A stretch of DNA of 64,000 nt from Amphibalanus amphitrite (GCF_019059575.1 NW_024882756.1:124001-188000); one strand, 5' to 3'. Numbered from the stretch's first letter, positions 22,660-37,719 are shown. A program made the numbers and translations. The notes: generated by a model not told the origin, from the letters alone.

Positions 22660-25600
22660 CCCGCTCCGGGCCGATATCTCGGCGCCAACCGTGCCAGGCC
22701 GGATAACCTCCTCCCCCCGTCTAAATCGGCTCCTGGGCCACGTAGCGACACGCGGTAAGCGATATTCGAAAGAACATCCAAAACAAGGAAGAAAACATTT
22801 CAGTTACTTTTTAGGTCAGGTCAAAAGACAGGTCACCAGAGGTCAAATGTTTTCAACATTTCACTTTTTTCATAATTCATGACATAACATTTTTCGAAAT
22901 TCGAAACATTGGCACAGACCTCGGGAACAAATAGAGCTATATAGCGCCGCGGAAAAGAGCATCCGATAGCCCCTTTGACTTCTTTCTGCAATGAGTCCTC
23001 AAGTTGACCTCATGCCAACGGTTTAGCCTCCAGAGTGTAAAAACATGCAAAGTTAAGATTGTTTACGATTTTACGAAAATAATGATTTTCTTCAACAATT
23101 TTTGACTCAAGAGAGTCACGACATTACTTTTGACAGCATAGTGTTCCTCTCGTCGAGACGCGCCGAATGATATATTGTTTTCTGTTGATTATTATATAAG
23201 TTGATCTTGGAAGGCTAACTTGAAAATGTGACCTGAAGTCTAGGTCATGACCTGACCGGGAAAGGCCAGGATGCATATCAGTCGATTCGTATCGTAGAGC
23301 CGAACACATGTGGCGTTTTCATCGCTATATACCTAGCATGCGTCTATCAGAAGTTATGACCGAAAACTGTCAGATACCTACCTTTTCGTGACCTGAGATG
23401 ACCTCAGGGACATGACGAGGGGTCACGTGTGGTGTGTCATTTTCCAGTTCAGTGTGCCATGTTTACTTGTAATTCTGTGTTTCAACGTGATTAGAATGTC
23501 GTTCGTCCAAAAGAATAGCTTCCAATTTTCTCCCGTCGGCTTACAATGGAGAGGTCGAAAAATTGACCTTACCTTAGGTCACCGGTATCAAATTTCCGAT
23601 ATGTAAATTTTATAGATACTGTCACTCGTATATCAATCGTTGAAATACAATCGCTTAGTAAATGTAGCTATGCATGAGGAGCATTCTAAGTTTTTTTCTG
23701 AGGTGAGGTCACTGGGAGTGACCGTGACCTGACCTTTACACGACCTGGTTCTGAAATTTTTACAACATGTGCGGAACAGATGCATGAGCAGCGGTGCCAA
23801 AACGGTTGCGCGGAATTCCGCCGTTTTTGAGACATCTGGGGCATTCCACGTCAAATCAAACACCGAAATCCGTCATCCCCTTCGATTTTTCTGAAAATTT
23901 GTAGGCAGACTGGGCATGGTTCAAAACTGAGTTACGTATAATATTTTCGAAATTTGATAACGTATCGCTAAGATATAGGTCATCGAATATAGCGAAAAAT
24001 GCCACACATCAATTTTTTAAATGGCTATAACTCTGGTTCCTTTTCTGGTATCAAAATGATATTAACAGGGTCTTATAGGCAATTGATAAGGCTTTGATTT
24101 TTAATTATAAAATTAAATTGAAGTGACCTTGAAATGCATTTGACCTTGAATTAAAACAGAAAAATTTAAATAGCAAAAACACGTCACCTTCGATTTGGGT
24201 AATTTTTACATATTATGTCCGTCACAATGTTCCTAACCATCTGTGAAAAAATTGGAGTGGGCCATTCATAACTTTCGCGGCAAACGCCGTTTTCATGCAT
24301 CAACATCACGCAACCGCGCGTGACCTTGAAAGACAGAGTCGAGACATGCTTGCTTGTGTACACTTTCTGAAATGAATGATTGCTGATTAGTGATATCCCA
24401 AACTCTACGAGAATGGAAATGCATAGTCATCGTAGTCAAGCATTCACGTTCCATAGTAAAGGTGTCTCAGGCAAACGGTATTTTGCGGTGAATTTTGAGC
24501 CGTGTGGAAATGCATCATGAAGTAAATTCAACGAAAACATTATCACGCAACGATATCTTCACGTCTTTTGATCTTCACTATACGAAAGAACATACATTGT
24601 TTTGTATGTATGGGGAATTTCTAGTTAATCCAATAATAAATATGGCAGTTAGAGGCCTGCTAAGAGTAACATGTCGCCGGCTGAGGCGGGCTCGGCCGAT
24701 GCGGAAAACGCAGCAATCACAATTTTGTGTTTACACGTTCATATTTTAATTGTTTACCAACCGATTTTCAAAATTCTTTCACCATAAGATTGCCTGTACA
24801 TTGCTTAGTCTTCTCACAAAATTTGACGCGAATCGAACGTAATCAGCGGTAGGGAGCGCGATGTAAAGACGGAACCGTTCCGTTCCGTCCCGGCACAGTC
24901 TACAATTCAGGCGGCGCGTAGCGGTCGGCGCCAGCTGCCGAGTCGCCGCGTCGCTGCGGCGACAGGATGTTCACTTTACACCGCTATTACTAGAACAGTT
25001 GTGAACCGATTTTCTTATTGCTTGCACGATGAGATGTCCAATTCAATTCTTGACAGGTAGCCATAATAAATTTCGCATTAATCTTATGAGATATTGGCGA
25101 AAAACAGGAGGGGTGGGCGAAATTCGCTCTTCCCCCTCCACTGCGCGTGCTAACATACGTTTGCATATGTGCAATTTTCTTCAAAACTTATGAATGGCCC
25201 ACTCCAATTTTTTCACAGGTTGTTAAGAATATGGTAAGCAATAAAATATATGAAAATGAGCCAAATCGAAGGTGACGTGTTTTTTGCTATTTCAATATTT
25301 GTGCTTAAGAACAGAGTTAAGCAAATTTCAAGGTCATATATTTAAGTAGGTGCAATTCTAAACAAATGCTTAAGAAATTACCTAAACAGTAAGGTTTATT
25401 TCATTCAAATCAAACAAGTACAACCAAAGTTATGGTCGTTCAAAAATATAAAGATGCAACATTTTGTAAAAATTTGATGCCCTATATTTAGAAGACCTGT
25501 GGTCAGAATGTGCAAAAAACATCAATGTAATGTCCGGGGCCACACAGGAACTCGCTCACAAATTTATAATGAAATCGCTGATGGTAAGGTGCAAAACAGC

Positions 25601-25687
25601 CGATTTTTGTTCGATTTGACGTGGAATGCCCCATCTGTGGAAAACCACAGGCGTGGTGTCCGAACACAAACCCCGGCCCGGCGCGGG
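22660..25687 (-). mobile_element. AGGTCA-rich element, subfamily 3 (about 1.2 kb), interrupted by a 1.8 kb insertion
   Basis: Read on the minus strand, this resembles the 34487-35663 element along its whole length: the end GGCCCGGCGCGGG at 25687, the CGCGTGTCGCTACGTGGCCC block (here reversed near 22735-22755), and the conserved AAGGTCACC and ATCATTCG blocks. An unrelated element sits at 23838-25632 within it. The left boundary CCCGCTCCGGGCC at 22660 is five bases after the TTAA that ends the previous element. A matching target duplication is not evident (CCCA versus CTAG), so the exact ends are uncertain. Confidence 0.75.
23834..25636. mobile_element. Diverged foldback-type transposon inserted in the AGGTCA element
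   Basis: The element runs 23838-25632 with ATCT on both sides (23834-23837 and 25633-25636). Ends: GGGGCATTCCACGTCAAATC and its exact inverse. A second inverted block of roughly 110 bp lies about 440 bp inside each end (near 24160-24277 and 25188-25310), including AAAAAATTGGAGTGGGCC, so the arms align over about 440 bp but are diverged in between. Removing the insertion restores continuity with the related element at 34.5 kb. No transposase ORF. Confidence 0.82.
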
Positions 25688-28600
25688 CTAGCATATATCC
25701 ACCTTGTCAACCAATTTCATCTTGCGCCATATGTGCTTCTTGCAAACTAGAACTTCACAGACAAAATTTTATCCGTATTGCTGGCATTACGCTGAGTTTT
25801 TTTTCGAGACTCAGGCCAACTTACCAGCTACTTAGAGAAACTTTTACTACCGCTTCTGAGGGAGGACGAAGTTTGAGTGTCATATCTACTGACAAACATG
25901 GTTAGAGCTGACAGCACGGTGAAAGGGTAGTGGTCGGCTCACTGGTCATGTTAACCACTTAACTAATGAGGTGTAAAGGCGTGCCCAGCGATGAAGCGTA
26001 TTCCTCTCGGCAGAAACCCCATATCACCGCCTGCGACGATATGGATACTTTTTTATCTTTGGTTTATTATCCCGACCATAGACCTGGAACAGAAGACCAA
26101 AAACGTTATTCTAAGTGCGGTCAGATAATGTTCAGGAGGTTGCGTGCATAAAGCAGCACTCTAGCACTAATGTCTAACACATCTTTCTTACAATCTCTCA
26201 CGTCTCCAGTCCTTAGATGAAAGTTAGAATTTTGTAATATGCACACCAGAATCTCTGGTAGGTTGGTTCACATTCATCTAATGCGTAACAGAAGTTGGAG
26301 ATAAACATCTAAAGCCGAAACGGTCAGTCCCGCTGCCGTGGAATAAGGTGCATGGAAAGAAAAGTTAATTTCTTCTCATAGAAATGTTCCTTTGCAATAA
26401 TATTTTTCGATGGTTCGATATTTTACTGAAGAAGCGTGAAATGCGACATTTTGACTCATCGCAATAATAAGTCACATTCCTTTGAAAGGAAAGTAAATTG
26501 ATTGTGGAGATTGAGTTTGTGCTCTTTGGAAGACTCATAATTCTTTCAACTACTTGCGAAAGCGAGGCCAATGAACGTCGGGCATGGTATTCTTTCGCCG
26601 AAGCCAGCCAGTTTCATCCATCAAACACATTTTGAAATGACGGAACTTCGAACGCATGTCACGCGCCCCAGTTGACGAGGCTCTTCGATCTCTTTTGCAA
26701 GTCGAATGGCTCTCGAATGACGCAAAGTGGCGCGGCTCGGCTACGTGTGCCCACTTAGCGGATCACGTTCAAATAATGGAAAACTTATCCATGCATTTCT
26801 GAGCAGCACGAAACCATTTCCCCGGGGTGTGTGCATCTCGGCGAGGGCACCTCTGCGGCGTGCAGCCATTCCAGGCGAGCTCTCCGTCCTCTAGCCTGGC
26901 TCAGCGGACCCATGTGCCAAATTAATAAAACAGCACCTCAGCAAATCCGCCGCGTGTCTCGGCGGCTGGCCGCGGGCGCCGGCGGTGAGCTGATGGATCA
27001 CTGCCGGAGGTGCCGGCGAGCCACTGCTCCGTCACAGCGCCGGCTCCGCCGAGTTATCAGCGTAATGATCGCGCCGGTCGATAACCTTGCGCTGTCGTGG
27101 ACGACGCCACGTCACGCACAGTCGCCGCCGTCGCCGCCGCCAGCCGCCCGCCGGCACGCGCGTCGTAAAGCGCGACCGTCCGCGTCCGTTGAACGGCCCT
27201 CCGCGCCGGCCGGACCGTTCGGTGCGCCGTTTTCGCCACCGGCGCGCCGTTACGATCATGTTTCAATCACGGCACAGGTGACGAAGAGCGCTGGAATCGC
27301 ACCAAGTGCGCGGCAGACGTCTCATCAAAACGCGTGGGATTTATTTTACTGAGACGCGGAGTGAAAGGAAATGCGTGCGTTGCCCAAAGAGAGTGCCTTT
27401 CTAGCAGTATCGGAACAACTTTGAATTTATTGCTGAAATTTAACACTGTGGGTATGCATACGCACTAAGCAACATAATACATTTGTAGGTTATAGTGGTT
27501 AAGTGCTTTGTCTTGTTTACCCTTCAATAAGCGAGTCTTCTCTCAAAACCTAATAAAAAGCAAACAAGTCCGTACCGTCCCACAGGATAAGCGCTACCGC
27601 AGCTCCCATTCCCAACTTTAGTTTCACTGCCGTCAATTTCCAGACACTCATGTAACATGAATCATGTTGATGGCTGTTGCTTTATTTTTATTTGGCTCGT
27701 TTCCTCACCACTGACTTCTAAAAGGTATTCCCCGGCTGCCAGACTTTGTCTTAGACCATCCATGTCGTGTAGGTCATGAGGCTTCACTACAGTATCGCCA
27801 CTGCCACTGCCTCCGCAGTGGCGAGCAGCCCGAAATGCATTCCAGTTCCGCGTTGGCCGACTCGAGCACATGCGACGCCACCATTACTCGACATGGCCAG
27901 CGCCAGACGGGCCGACCGCCGCCATCGACCATGCCGTAATGTCTCCTTTAGTGTCACGTGACCAGCGACATCGGCGGCGACGGCGCCGTCTGTCCTGTCT
28001 AGAGGTCAGGGACAGTGTCCCTGCGGGAGGTGGGGTCGACCGCCGGGTGGGCGCTCTACAGGCGGCTGAGACTCCGACAGTTCGTCAGACCGTGAAGTGC
28101 ACGGTTACCGGCGTTCAAAGGCGAGTCGGTTCACCGACCGGGGGCGCCGCGGGCCTGCCGTGCATGGGCACGCCGATCCGTAACTAGGCTAATGATGCGA
28201 GCCATGGCAGCGTTCATAGCGTGGCGTTGGCGGTGGTGCGCAGCGGCCTGTCGAGCCAGGTGGAGGTCGGGTTTTGGGCATATATCGGTGTACCGACGGC
28301 GCATACGGGGCAGGTGGCCGCCTGAGGGACTGTGTTTGACCGACACGGGGGATTAGATAGGTGGTATGTGTGTTTTGCTGTCACGCTCTGATTGTTTATG
28401 CCGCTGTTGCATTTTCAAAGGAAGACGAGACGAGAAAGCGTCTCTAACTATCGACCTGGGCGCATACACGATACCAACCGCGGCCGCCGCCTCCTTTTAT
28501 TCGGGCAGCTGCCACAAATCACACAGAGCCCATGTAAGCTCCTGCTCACTTCCCAGCGTACCGCGGGCCGTGTTATTGTGACTGGTGGTCCGACCGGGGA

Positions 28601-31116
28601 ATGCAAACCAGCCGCACTCAGTTCCTGATTAATGGTAGGACCTGGAGGCCCAGTTGGGCTACCCAGCACAACAGCTCGCTCACGACTGGTGGCGCAGACA
28701 GCCCGCTTCGCTCTGCATACTGATCTTGTGTCAAACGCTGACACACTGTCCTGAAGGAAGGGCGACAAGGCGGCGGCTCCGTGACTGGCGACAGCTTACC
28801 GGACGTTACCTAGGGTCATTTCATGGACATTTTCAATTTCCGCAGTGATTTGCATTCGTATTACCGTTATTACTCGGCGGCATGTATAGGCTGCGCAAAT
28901 CGCCGGCCATTTTAACGACCGTCATTGAAGTTTCGATACTGTCGGAGGCTGTTGCTCTACGTTTGAATGGCTGTCGTACACGCCCCAGGCCCATCAGTCA
29001 TCCGTGAGCTACAGCCAGCTAAAAATGCCGCGCCAATGCAGTGGCCCAATGGACGCTGAAGGACTTGTGACACGAACAGTAACCGCCTGCGCCGCGCGTG
29101 CTCCGAGACAAATTGCCCCTTTTCACCGCTCCTCGGGGCGCCCGTTCGCTGACTTCGCCATCACCAAACAAAAACTCGCATGATCGCGCAGCTCCACCCT
29201 CGCACGCAGCGTCGATCGGCATCGGGCTCTCGCTGCAGTGTGAAGTGAGGCGGCGCGGTCGAGCAGGATGTCGCTCCGCCTCGCCGACGGCCCCGCGCGT
29301 CGTCCATCATGGCTGCATCCGGGGGCGCTTTTGTCCGCGCGGCGCGGGTCCCACCTGCTCCGGGCCGCCGTCTGAGAGCCGCCCTGTGCCGCCTTACATG
29401 TGATGATGGATCTACGGGGCCTCAGCAGAGGAAGACGCCGCCCCTGCCGCCGGTCGGGTCGTCTGGCGGGGATGGTGTGGGACGAGAGATAGTGTAGGCA
29501 GAGCATGTCGGAATCGGTGGTGATGTGGGCCTCACAAGGATGTGGTGATATTCAAACTCTCATCGCTGACAGCAAACTGAGCTATTTTGGACGTGGCCTT
29601 TACTATATTTGTGCGATATCCTGACTATTTCATCCCACAAATATTGCGTCACTATCAATTTAACCGTGTCTATGGTACTTATGGTGCAACTGTGCTCTAA
29701 AATCTTATCATGATGTCGCAAGACAATATTATCTGAAGCTGCTATGTCGTCAGGAGCTTGTTGTTGTATTTATCCAAATACCAAAACATCTACCTACTTC
29801 TAAGGCAAGGTCCTTGGTCCAGATATGGGCTCGCTGCTTGCCATACCGATCATGATGAGGAATTTGGCCTGATCGACCGGCTAATGCTCTGAAATTGGCG
29901 GAACGTGTAGCATAAACAGTCTATTTCTGTAGCTTGCGCTATGATTGAATTCAAGTAAGGGTGACGTGTCTAGAAACGTAACACGCCCCACGTAACACTT
30001 CAGGTATATGGTATCGGTATGCTATAGGTATCTGTTACTTTCGGCTCTGCTTTTTGCGTCGTGTGTCATACGAAGCATGATTGCATCCTGTCACCGTTGA
30101 CGCGGGAACACATTTCTGTGTTCTGTTCTGTTCCATAATTACCGGAATTCCTCCACGAGAACGCAAACAAGCAAGAGCATTAGCATCCAATCAGAAGACC
30201 ATGGGCTTCCAGGAGCATACCCCTTATTCAGTGTTGCCATAGAAACCAAATAGAAACAAGGGACAACTAGCGCTGATGCAAGGACTTGACTGTTCTCATC
30301 CGAAAGTAAAGCATGGCGACGTGGAGATCTATAGCCTTGGGCGACGAGCACCTATGAGACGAATACAGGGAAAGAATAAAAACAATATATTGCATTCACT
30401 ACAGTTGAGAAGCATATTAAATTGTCAATCGTTTGCTGAGGTTAGCAATGACAAAAGGGAAAATGTCGTTTAATCACGAGTTTTTTTCTACATCCATACA
30501 ACGAATTCTGACTCTGATTCTGGCGAGGAATTATATGAGAGTTGATGAAGCACGAACAAACATATTTTCTAAGAATTTGTAAGAGGAAGCACTCCAAAAG
30601 TATTTTCTAAAGCGGATATTTCACGACACTGCGAACCTCTTACCTAGCTCAGTGATCTAGCCAGCTGGCCGCCGCGGCGGTGGACCAATGTCACAGTCTA
30701 CTATATTCGGGCACTCGCCTTCGGTGACAAGCTCAAAGGTATTAGGGGCTGGTCGACGCGCCTGACTTATTCAGGGCGTGTAATTGCCGGGTTTGACTAC
30801 TGCCGCCGCTCGCTACACTGACAGCGGCAGTGGAGGTCGATACATTTCACAGTGACCGCTACCGGGTCCGGGCCAGGTCACCTGACACGACCCAGACACG
30901 ACTGGTACTGCCGATAAGGTGTCGGGGACCTCACAGAGCAATGACGGTCAGTAAATTGAAGACTGGTGTTTGTTAGAGAACGGACACGTGTAGTAGCCGT
31001 GATACAATCACGTAAATTGCAGGTAATGTGCTGCAGCCACTGCTGTGTATTTATTGTGTTTGTGTTTATGTTGCTTGTGTTTTTGTTTGTGTTTTGTGTT
31101 TGAGTATTTACTGTGT
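25688..31116. other. 5.4 kb unassigned sequence, no gene seen
   Basis: GC-rich blocks with many CpG occur at about 26830-27270, 27870-28190 and 29090-29480, separated by AT-richer DNA. Open frames in the GC-rich blocks are Arg/Pro/Ala-rich on both strands and resemble nothing I know. I found no TIR pair with target duplication. Unrecognised host exons or regulatory islands are possible. Confidence 0.4.
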
Positions 31117-31142
31117 TTTGAACTTACCATGGTAAGTTCAAA
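31117..31142. repeat. Perfect 26 bp palindrome
   Basis: TTTGAACTTACCAT is followed immediately by its exact inverse, with no spacer. It sits next to a TGTGTTT-rich simple-sequence stretch (31040-31115). Function unknown. Confidence 0.85.
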
Positions 31143-33946
<2,804 letters not shown>

Positions 33947-34087
33947 GAGAGAGGGAGGAGGGAAAGGAAGATAGAAAGGAAGAGAGGAGAAAAAGCCGGA
34001 GAAAACGACAAAAACAGAGAGAAAATAAGAGCATATTATCAATTTGCGACTATGGCAGGCTCAGGTCTTACAAAAAAAGGCTCAAGT

Positions 34088-34135
34088 ATCACAACATGTA
34101 ATCGACAACCATAGTTGTCGATTACATGTTGTGAT
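34088..34135. repeat. Perfect hairpin: 22 bp stem, 4-base loop
   Basis: The arm 34088-34109 (ATCACAACATGTAATCGACA plus AC) is the exact reverse complement of 34114-34135, with CATA between. A second short inverted pair, CAAAGG / CCTTTG, follows at 34140-34157. Such perfect short snap-backs usually come from replication template switching or from the end of a small foldback element; a microRNA precursor normally has a longer, imperfect stem. Confidence 0.9.
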
Positions 34136-34482
34136 TTTCAAAGGTTGCACCCTTTGAAACTCGGCTACATATGACCCTTGGGTCAGCGAAAATACCCGTG
34201 TGAGCTCAACATACACCAGATGAACTCGAAAGAGTCCTTTCAGAGCTCTAATTACCCGCCGAACCTTGTGCCCGGCTGGCTATTCAGCAGCTCTGTCCGG
34301 AAAATCCATCTTTCCTCTGATGAAGACGGTGATGGGATCAAAAGAGAGCGAACGGATATCACCGGATACGCGGGATTGAAAATGTCACTAAACGTCGCCC
34401 TGGACATCTCGGCCTTTAGCAGTGATGTTGAAAACACGAGCACGATTAGTTTAGGCCTTTGCTATTATATGGTATTTTTGCG
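34136..34482. other. Short unassigned stretch before an AGGTCA element
   Basis: A 111-residue open frame starts at 34178 but runs on into the transposon at 34487, and its protein is not recognisable, so I do not call it a gene. Confidence 0.4.
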
Positions 34483-35667
34483 ATATCCCGCGCCGGGCCG
34501 GGGGGGTGTTTGAACATCCCCCCTGCGGTTTTTCGCAGATATCTCAAAAACGGCGGCGCGGAGCGCCGCCGTTTTTGGCACACCTGTTGGTACATCTTTT
34601 CCGCACATGTTGTGAAAATTTCAGACCCAGGTCGCCTTAGGTCAGGTCACCAGGTCACGCCAAGTGACCTCACCTCAGAAAAAATAAGAATGCTCGTCAT
34701 AGCTACACCGATTGATCGATTGCCTTGAAACTTTCAGCGATTGATTAGAGCAACAGTATCTACAAAATGTATATCTCAGAATTTCGATATCGGTGACCTA
34801 AGGTCAGGTCAATTTTGCGGCCTCTCCATTATAAGTCAATGGGAGAAAATTGAAAAGCGTCTGTTTTGCACGAACGCCATTCTAGACACTCTCAAACATC
34901 GAGATGTAGGTAAAATTGACACACTGAACCAGAAAATGGCAACTGTGACCCCTCGTTATGTCCCCGAGGTCATCTCAGGTCACGAACAGAATCTAACAGT
35001 TTTTCGCTAATAACTTCTGATAGAGGCGTCCTAGAGCGCTGAAAACGCCTTAGATGTGTTCGGCTCGACGTTGCGGATCGATTGATATGCAACATGACCT
35101 TTTCCGGTCAGGTTATGACCTTGACCTGAGGTCAAATTTTCAAGTTGACCTTTCAAGGTCAACTTATAGTTCACTCGACGCGTCTCGACGAGAGGAACAC
35201 GATGCTGGCAAAAGTAATGTCATGGCTCTTTTGAGTCAAAAGTTATCGCCGAAAAACCGATTTTCGTAAAAACGGTTATTTTTTGAGTTTTTGTCCTCTG
35301 GAGGCTAAACCGTTGACCTGAGGTCAAATCTGAGAACATTATTCAGAAAGGCCTGTAAAAGGGCTATCGAATGCGCTTTTCCGCGGCGCTGTAGCTCTAT
35401 CGGTTCCCGAGATAGCCGTTGGCAGTTTCCAAAATGTTGAAATAGTCAACATTTTACCTTTGGTGACCTCTGGTGACCTGACCTTTGACCTGACCCAAAA
35501 AATGACCGAAGTGTTTTCGTCCTTATTTTGGACGTTCTTTCGATTGCCGCTTACCGCGTGTCGCTACGTGGCCCAGGAGCCGAGTTAGAAGGGGGGGGGG
35601 GTGTTCAGACACCCCCCCCCCCCCGGCCCGGCGCGGAATCTCAGAGCACCGGCCCGGCGCGGGATAT
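34483..35667 (+). mobile_element. AGGTCA-rich element, subfamily 3 (1177 bp), with ATAT flanks
   Basis: The element runs 34487-35663. The flanks are ATAT (34483-34486 and 35664-35667), not TTAA. Ends: CCCGCGCCGGGCCGG and its inverse. The right end carries a second, partial copy of the GGCCCGGCGCGG terminus. Subterminal hairpins are GGGTGTTTGAACATCCC on the left and a G run-TGTTCAGACA-C run on the right. The perfect palindrome GGCGGCGCGGAGCGCCGCC lies near 34549. AGGTCA/TGACCT hexamers recur at 34620-34680, 34795-34815, 34960-34985, 35085-35165 and 35450-35500. Confidence 0.85.
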
Positions 35668-37620
35668 AAATGCCTTGTAACTGTTGGTACCTAACTAGCA
35701 ACATTCCCTCATTTTTGAATGATTTTTAACCTGCACTTTTTGAGAACTAACACTCCCCATGCCCATGATATCAGTTCCGTCCGATCTGATCAATGCTAAT
35801 TGCTCGCAACTCAGCAGCGGAAAACTTGATCCCCGGCTCCTGCGTGGCGCAATGCCATCTCGCACTAAGTAGTTGTGTTACCAACTGATCCGCGCCTGGT
35901 GTCTACCTGCTGATGAGTTTCCGGGGATTGTGCAACACGGCAGTGCGCGGGATGGTCGCTCAGGGATTGTCAGCTGAATCGACACGGTCGGACACCTGGA
36001 GAACAAGTGCATCACTAACACGGAGAGATGATTGTGAAACTTTCAGGGACGCCGATTGAGCCCAATAAGTTTGAACAGCGGACACGCTTAGTGCAAGCAT
36101 AACATTGTGCGATGGGTAATGAAATTAGGTCAGTCGGTGCCACGTAATCTAACCGTGTTTCATGTGTTTCGAAACTAACAGCACCTGTCTCCGTTACGAG
36201 CTAATACAGATGAATTGAAAGCTTAGTTTCATCATTAGCTGATGTCAATTGTCATCTTAGTATTGTCCTCCAACTTTGCTGCGCGAACTTGAGAAACGGC
36301 TCGGAAAACGAACAGTTTTTAAAAACTTACGCACTAAAGTGCGTGGGCTTTATGCTGCAAAATCATAAATATAAAATCATAAAAAATCATCATATAAAAT
36401 CATCATAAAAATCAAAATCATAAAATCATAAATATTGCGCAAACCATGAACGGCTACCTAAACGTATTATAATTGCGTTACTTAGTGTTATCCAGGCAGA
36501 AACCATACTGAAGTCCTGAACGAAGGCATATAATTACTTTTAATTTATTTCGGTTACAGGGGCTATTGCCAGGCGCTGATGACACAATACTGATGAAGCT
36601 ACCTAGAGGCTTATTTACGAACGCCGAAATTCCCCGAGGAGAAGACGGCACACCCGTAAAGTTCATCCCTTTAATTAACGTCCGTGACCCGTGGGGTCCA
36701 GTCCGGCCAAATGACTTCATCAACGAGTCTAACTTTCGGCGGAATAAATTTCCTGCCGTGAGATGCGAGCGGTGCATGCCCGAGCCCTGCAGCCGTTCCG
36801 TGGCCGGAGGAGAGCTGTGAATAGAAACTTGGGGTCTCGATCAACTGAGCCCCAGTTTGACGGTTATATAAGCGACCTGAAAATCGCATTAAATTCTCTT
36901 CTGCTCGTGACGCAGTTAGCAGAGCAATCTTTGAGACAACAAAGACAATCCCGTTCTGAAGACTGTTCAAAGTTTCCAGACGATGGTGAACGGACGCCAC
37001 ACCTTGTGTTTCACATGCTATCGTCTCTCGTTCCTTGCTCAACCACTGATTCAGCGACCCTGGAAACAAAGTCTGGCGGCCAGGTTTTGCATGCCTCAGC
37101 GTTTCAAGCATGCAAGCCAGCTCAGTTTAGCCAAACTGTCGACCCGTCGGCCAAGAATGCCGCACCATAAGGGTCACATAGCCTGGAAGACGGCTGCGAC
37201 TAACGGTTATTCACATCGACTCATCTTCGCTAAGGTCATTGACCCGCTCCTGATGTCGGCGGATATTTTTGAAATGCACATCTGACCCAGTCCTCATTTT
37301 GTGGAAAGGTCGCAGATCAGCCTCCGGGGCGGGACGGGTCACATTTCGGCACCGCCGCGGGCCGGACGATTGCTCAGGTCGCCTTTGGGAGCGGCCCACG
37401 GCCAACGTCGTCACCAATGGCCGTCGATTCACCTCACGCCGATGCTGGATCGAAATCACAGCAGTCTGAGGGATGGCGCCGGACACTGATCGTATCGCCG
37501 CTGACGGCGAACGCCGACGCTGATGGCGATGGGCGGCAGCGGCGGCGGCGGCGGCGGCGGACCCAAGAGGCAGGACGGCGCCGGACGGAGGGAGACCCGG
37601 GGGGCTGAGTGGTGCCGTGG
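35668..37620. other. Unassigned sequence with an AT-rich AAATCATA patch and a possible orphan exon
   Basis: Near 36360-36440 the sequence is an irregular array of AAAATCATAA-type units. Around 36560-36757 an open frame is bounded by an acceptor-like and a donor-like site but the protein is unknown to me. A (CGG)n run lies at about 37535-37560. No other gene seen. Confidence 0.4.
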
Positions 37621-37719
37621 GGCAGACTTGTGCCAAGGTCCCAAAAAGGTCCGAGATCCAGGGTTCGCAGAGTCCAAGGTCTGGGACCTTGATGGATCCT
37701 GGACCTTGCATTGTCATTT

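Noticed and set aside
26831-27352. GC-rich open frames of 60-170 codons on both strands (also near 2 kb, 13 kb, 28-29 kb)
   Set aside because: Arg/Pro/Ala-rich frames expected by chance in CpG-rich DNA; no motif or splice support.
30139-30351. Minus-strand 70-codon frame ending in a hydrophobic stretch
   Set aside because: Considered as a transposon-end remnant or small membrane protein; no family match and no flanking support.
36671-37111. 146-codon frame on the minus strand
   Set aside because: No recognisable domain, and it overlaps the possible + strand exon; probably chance.
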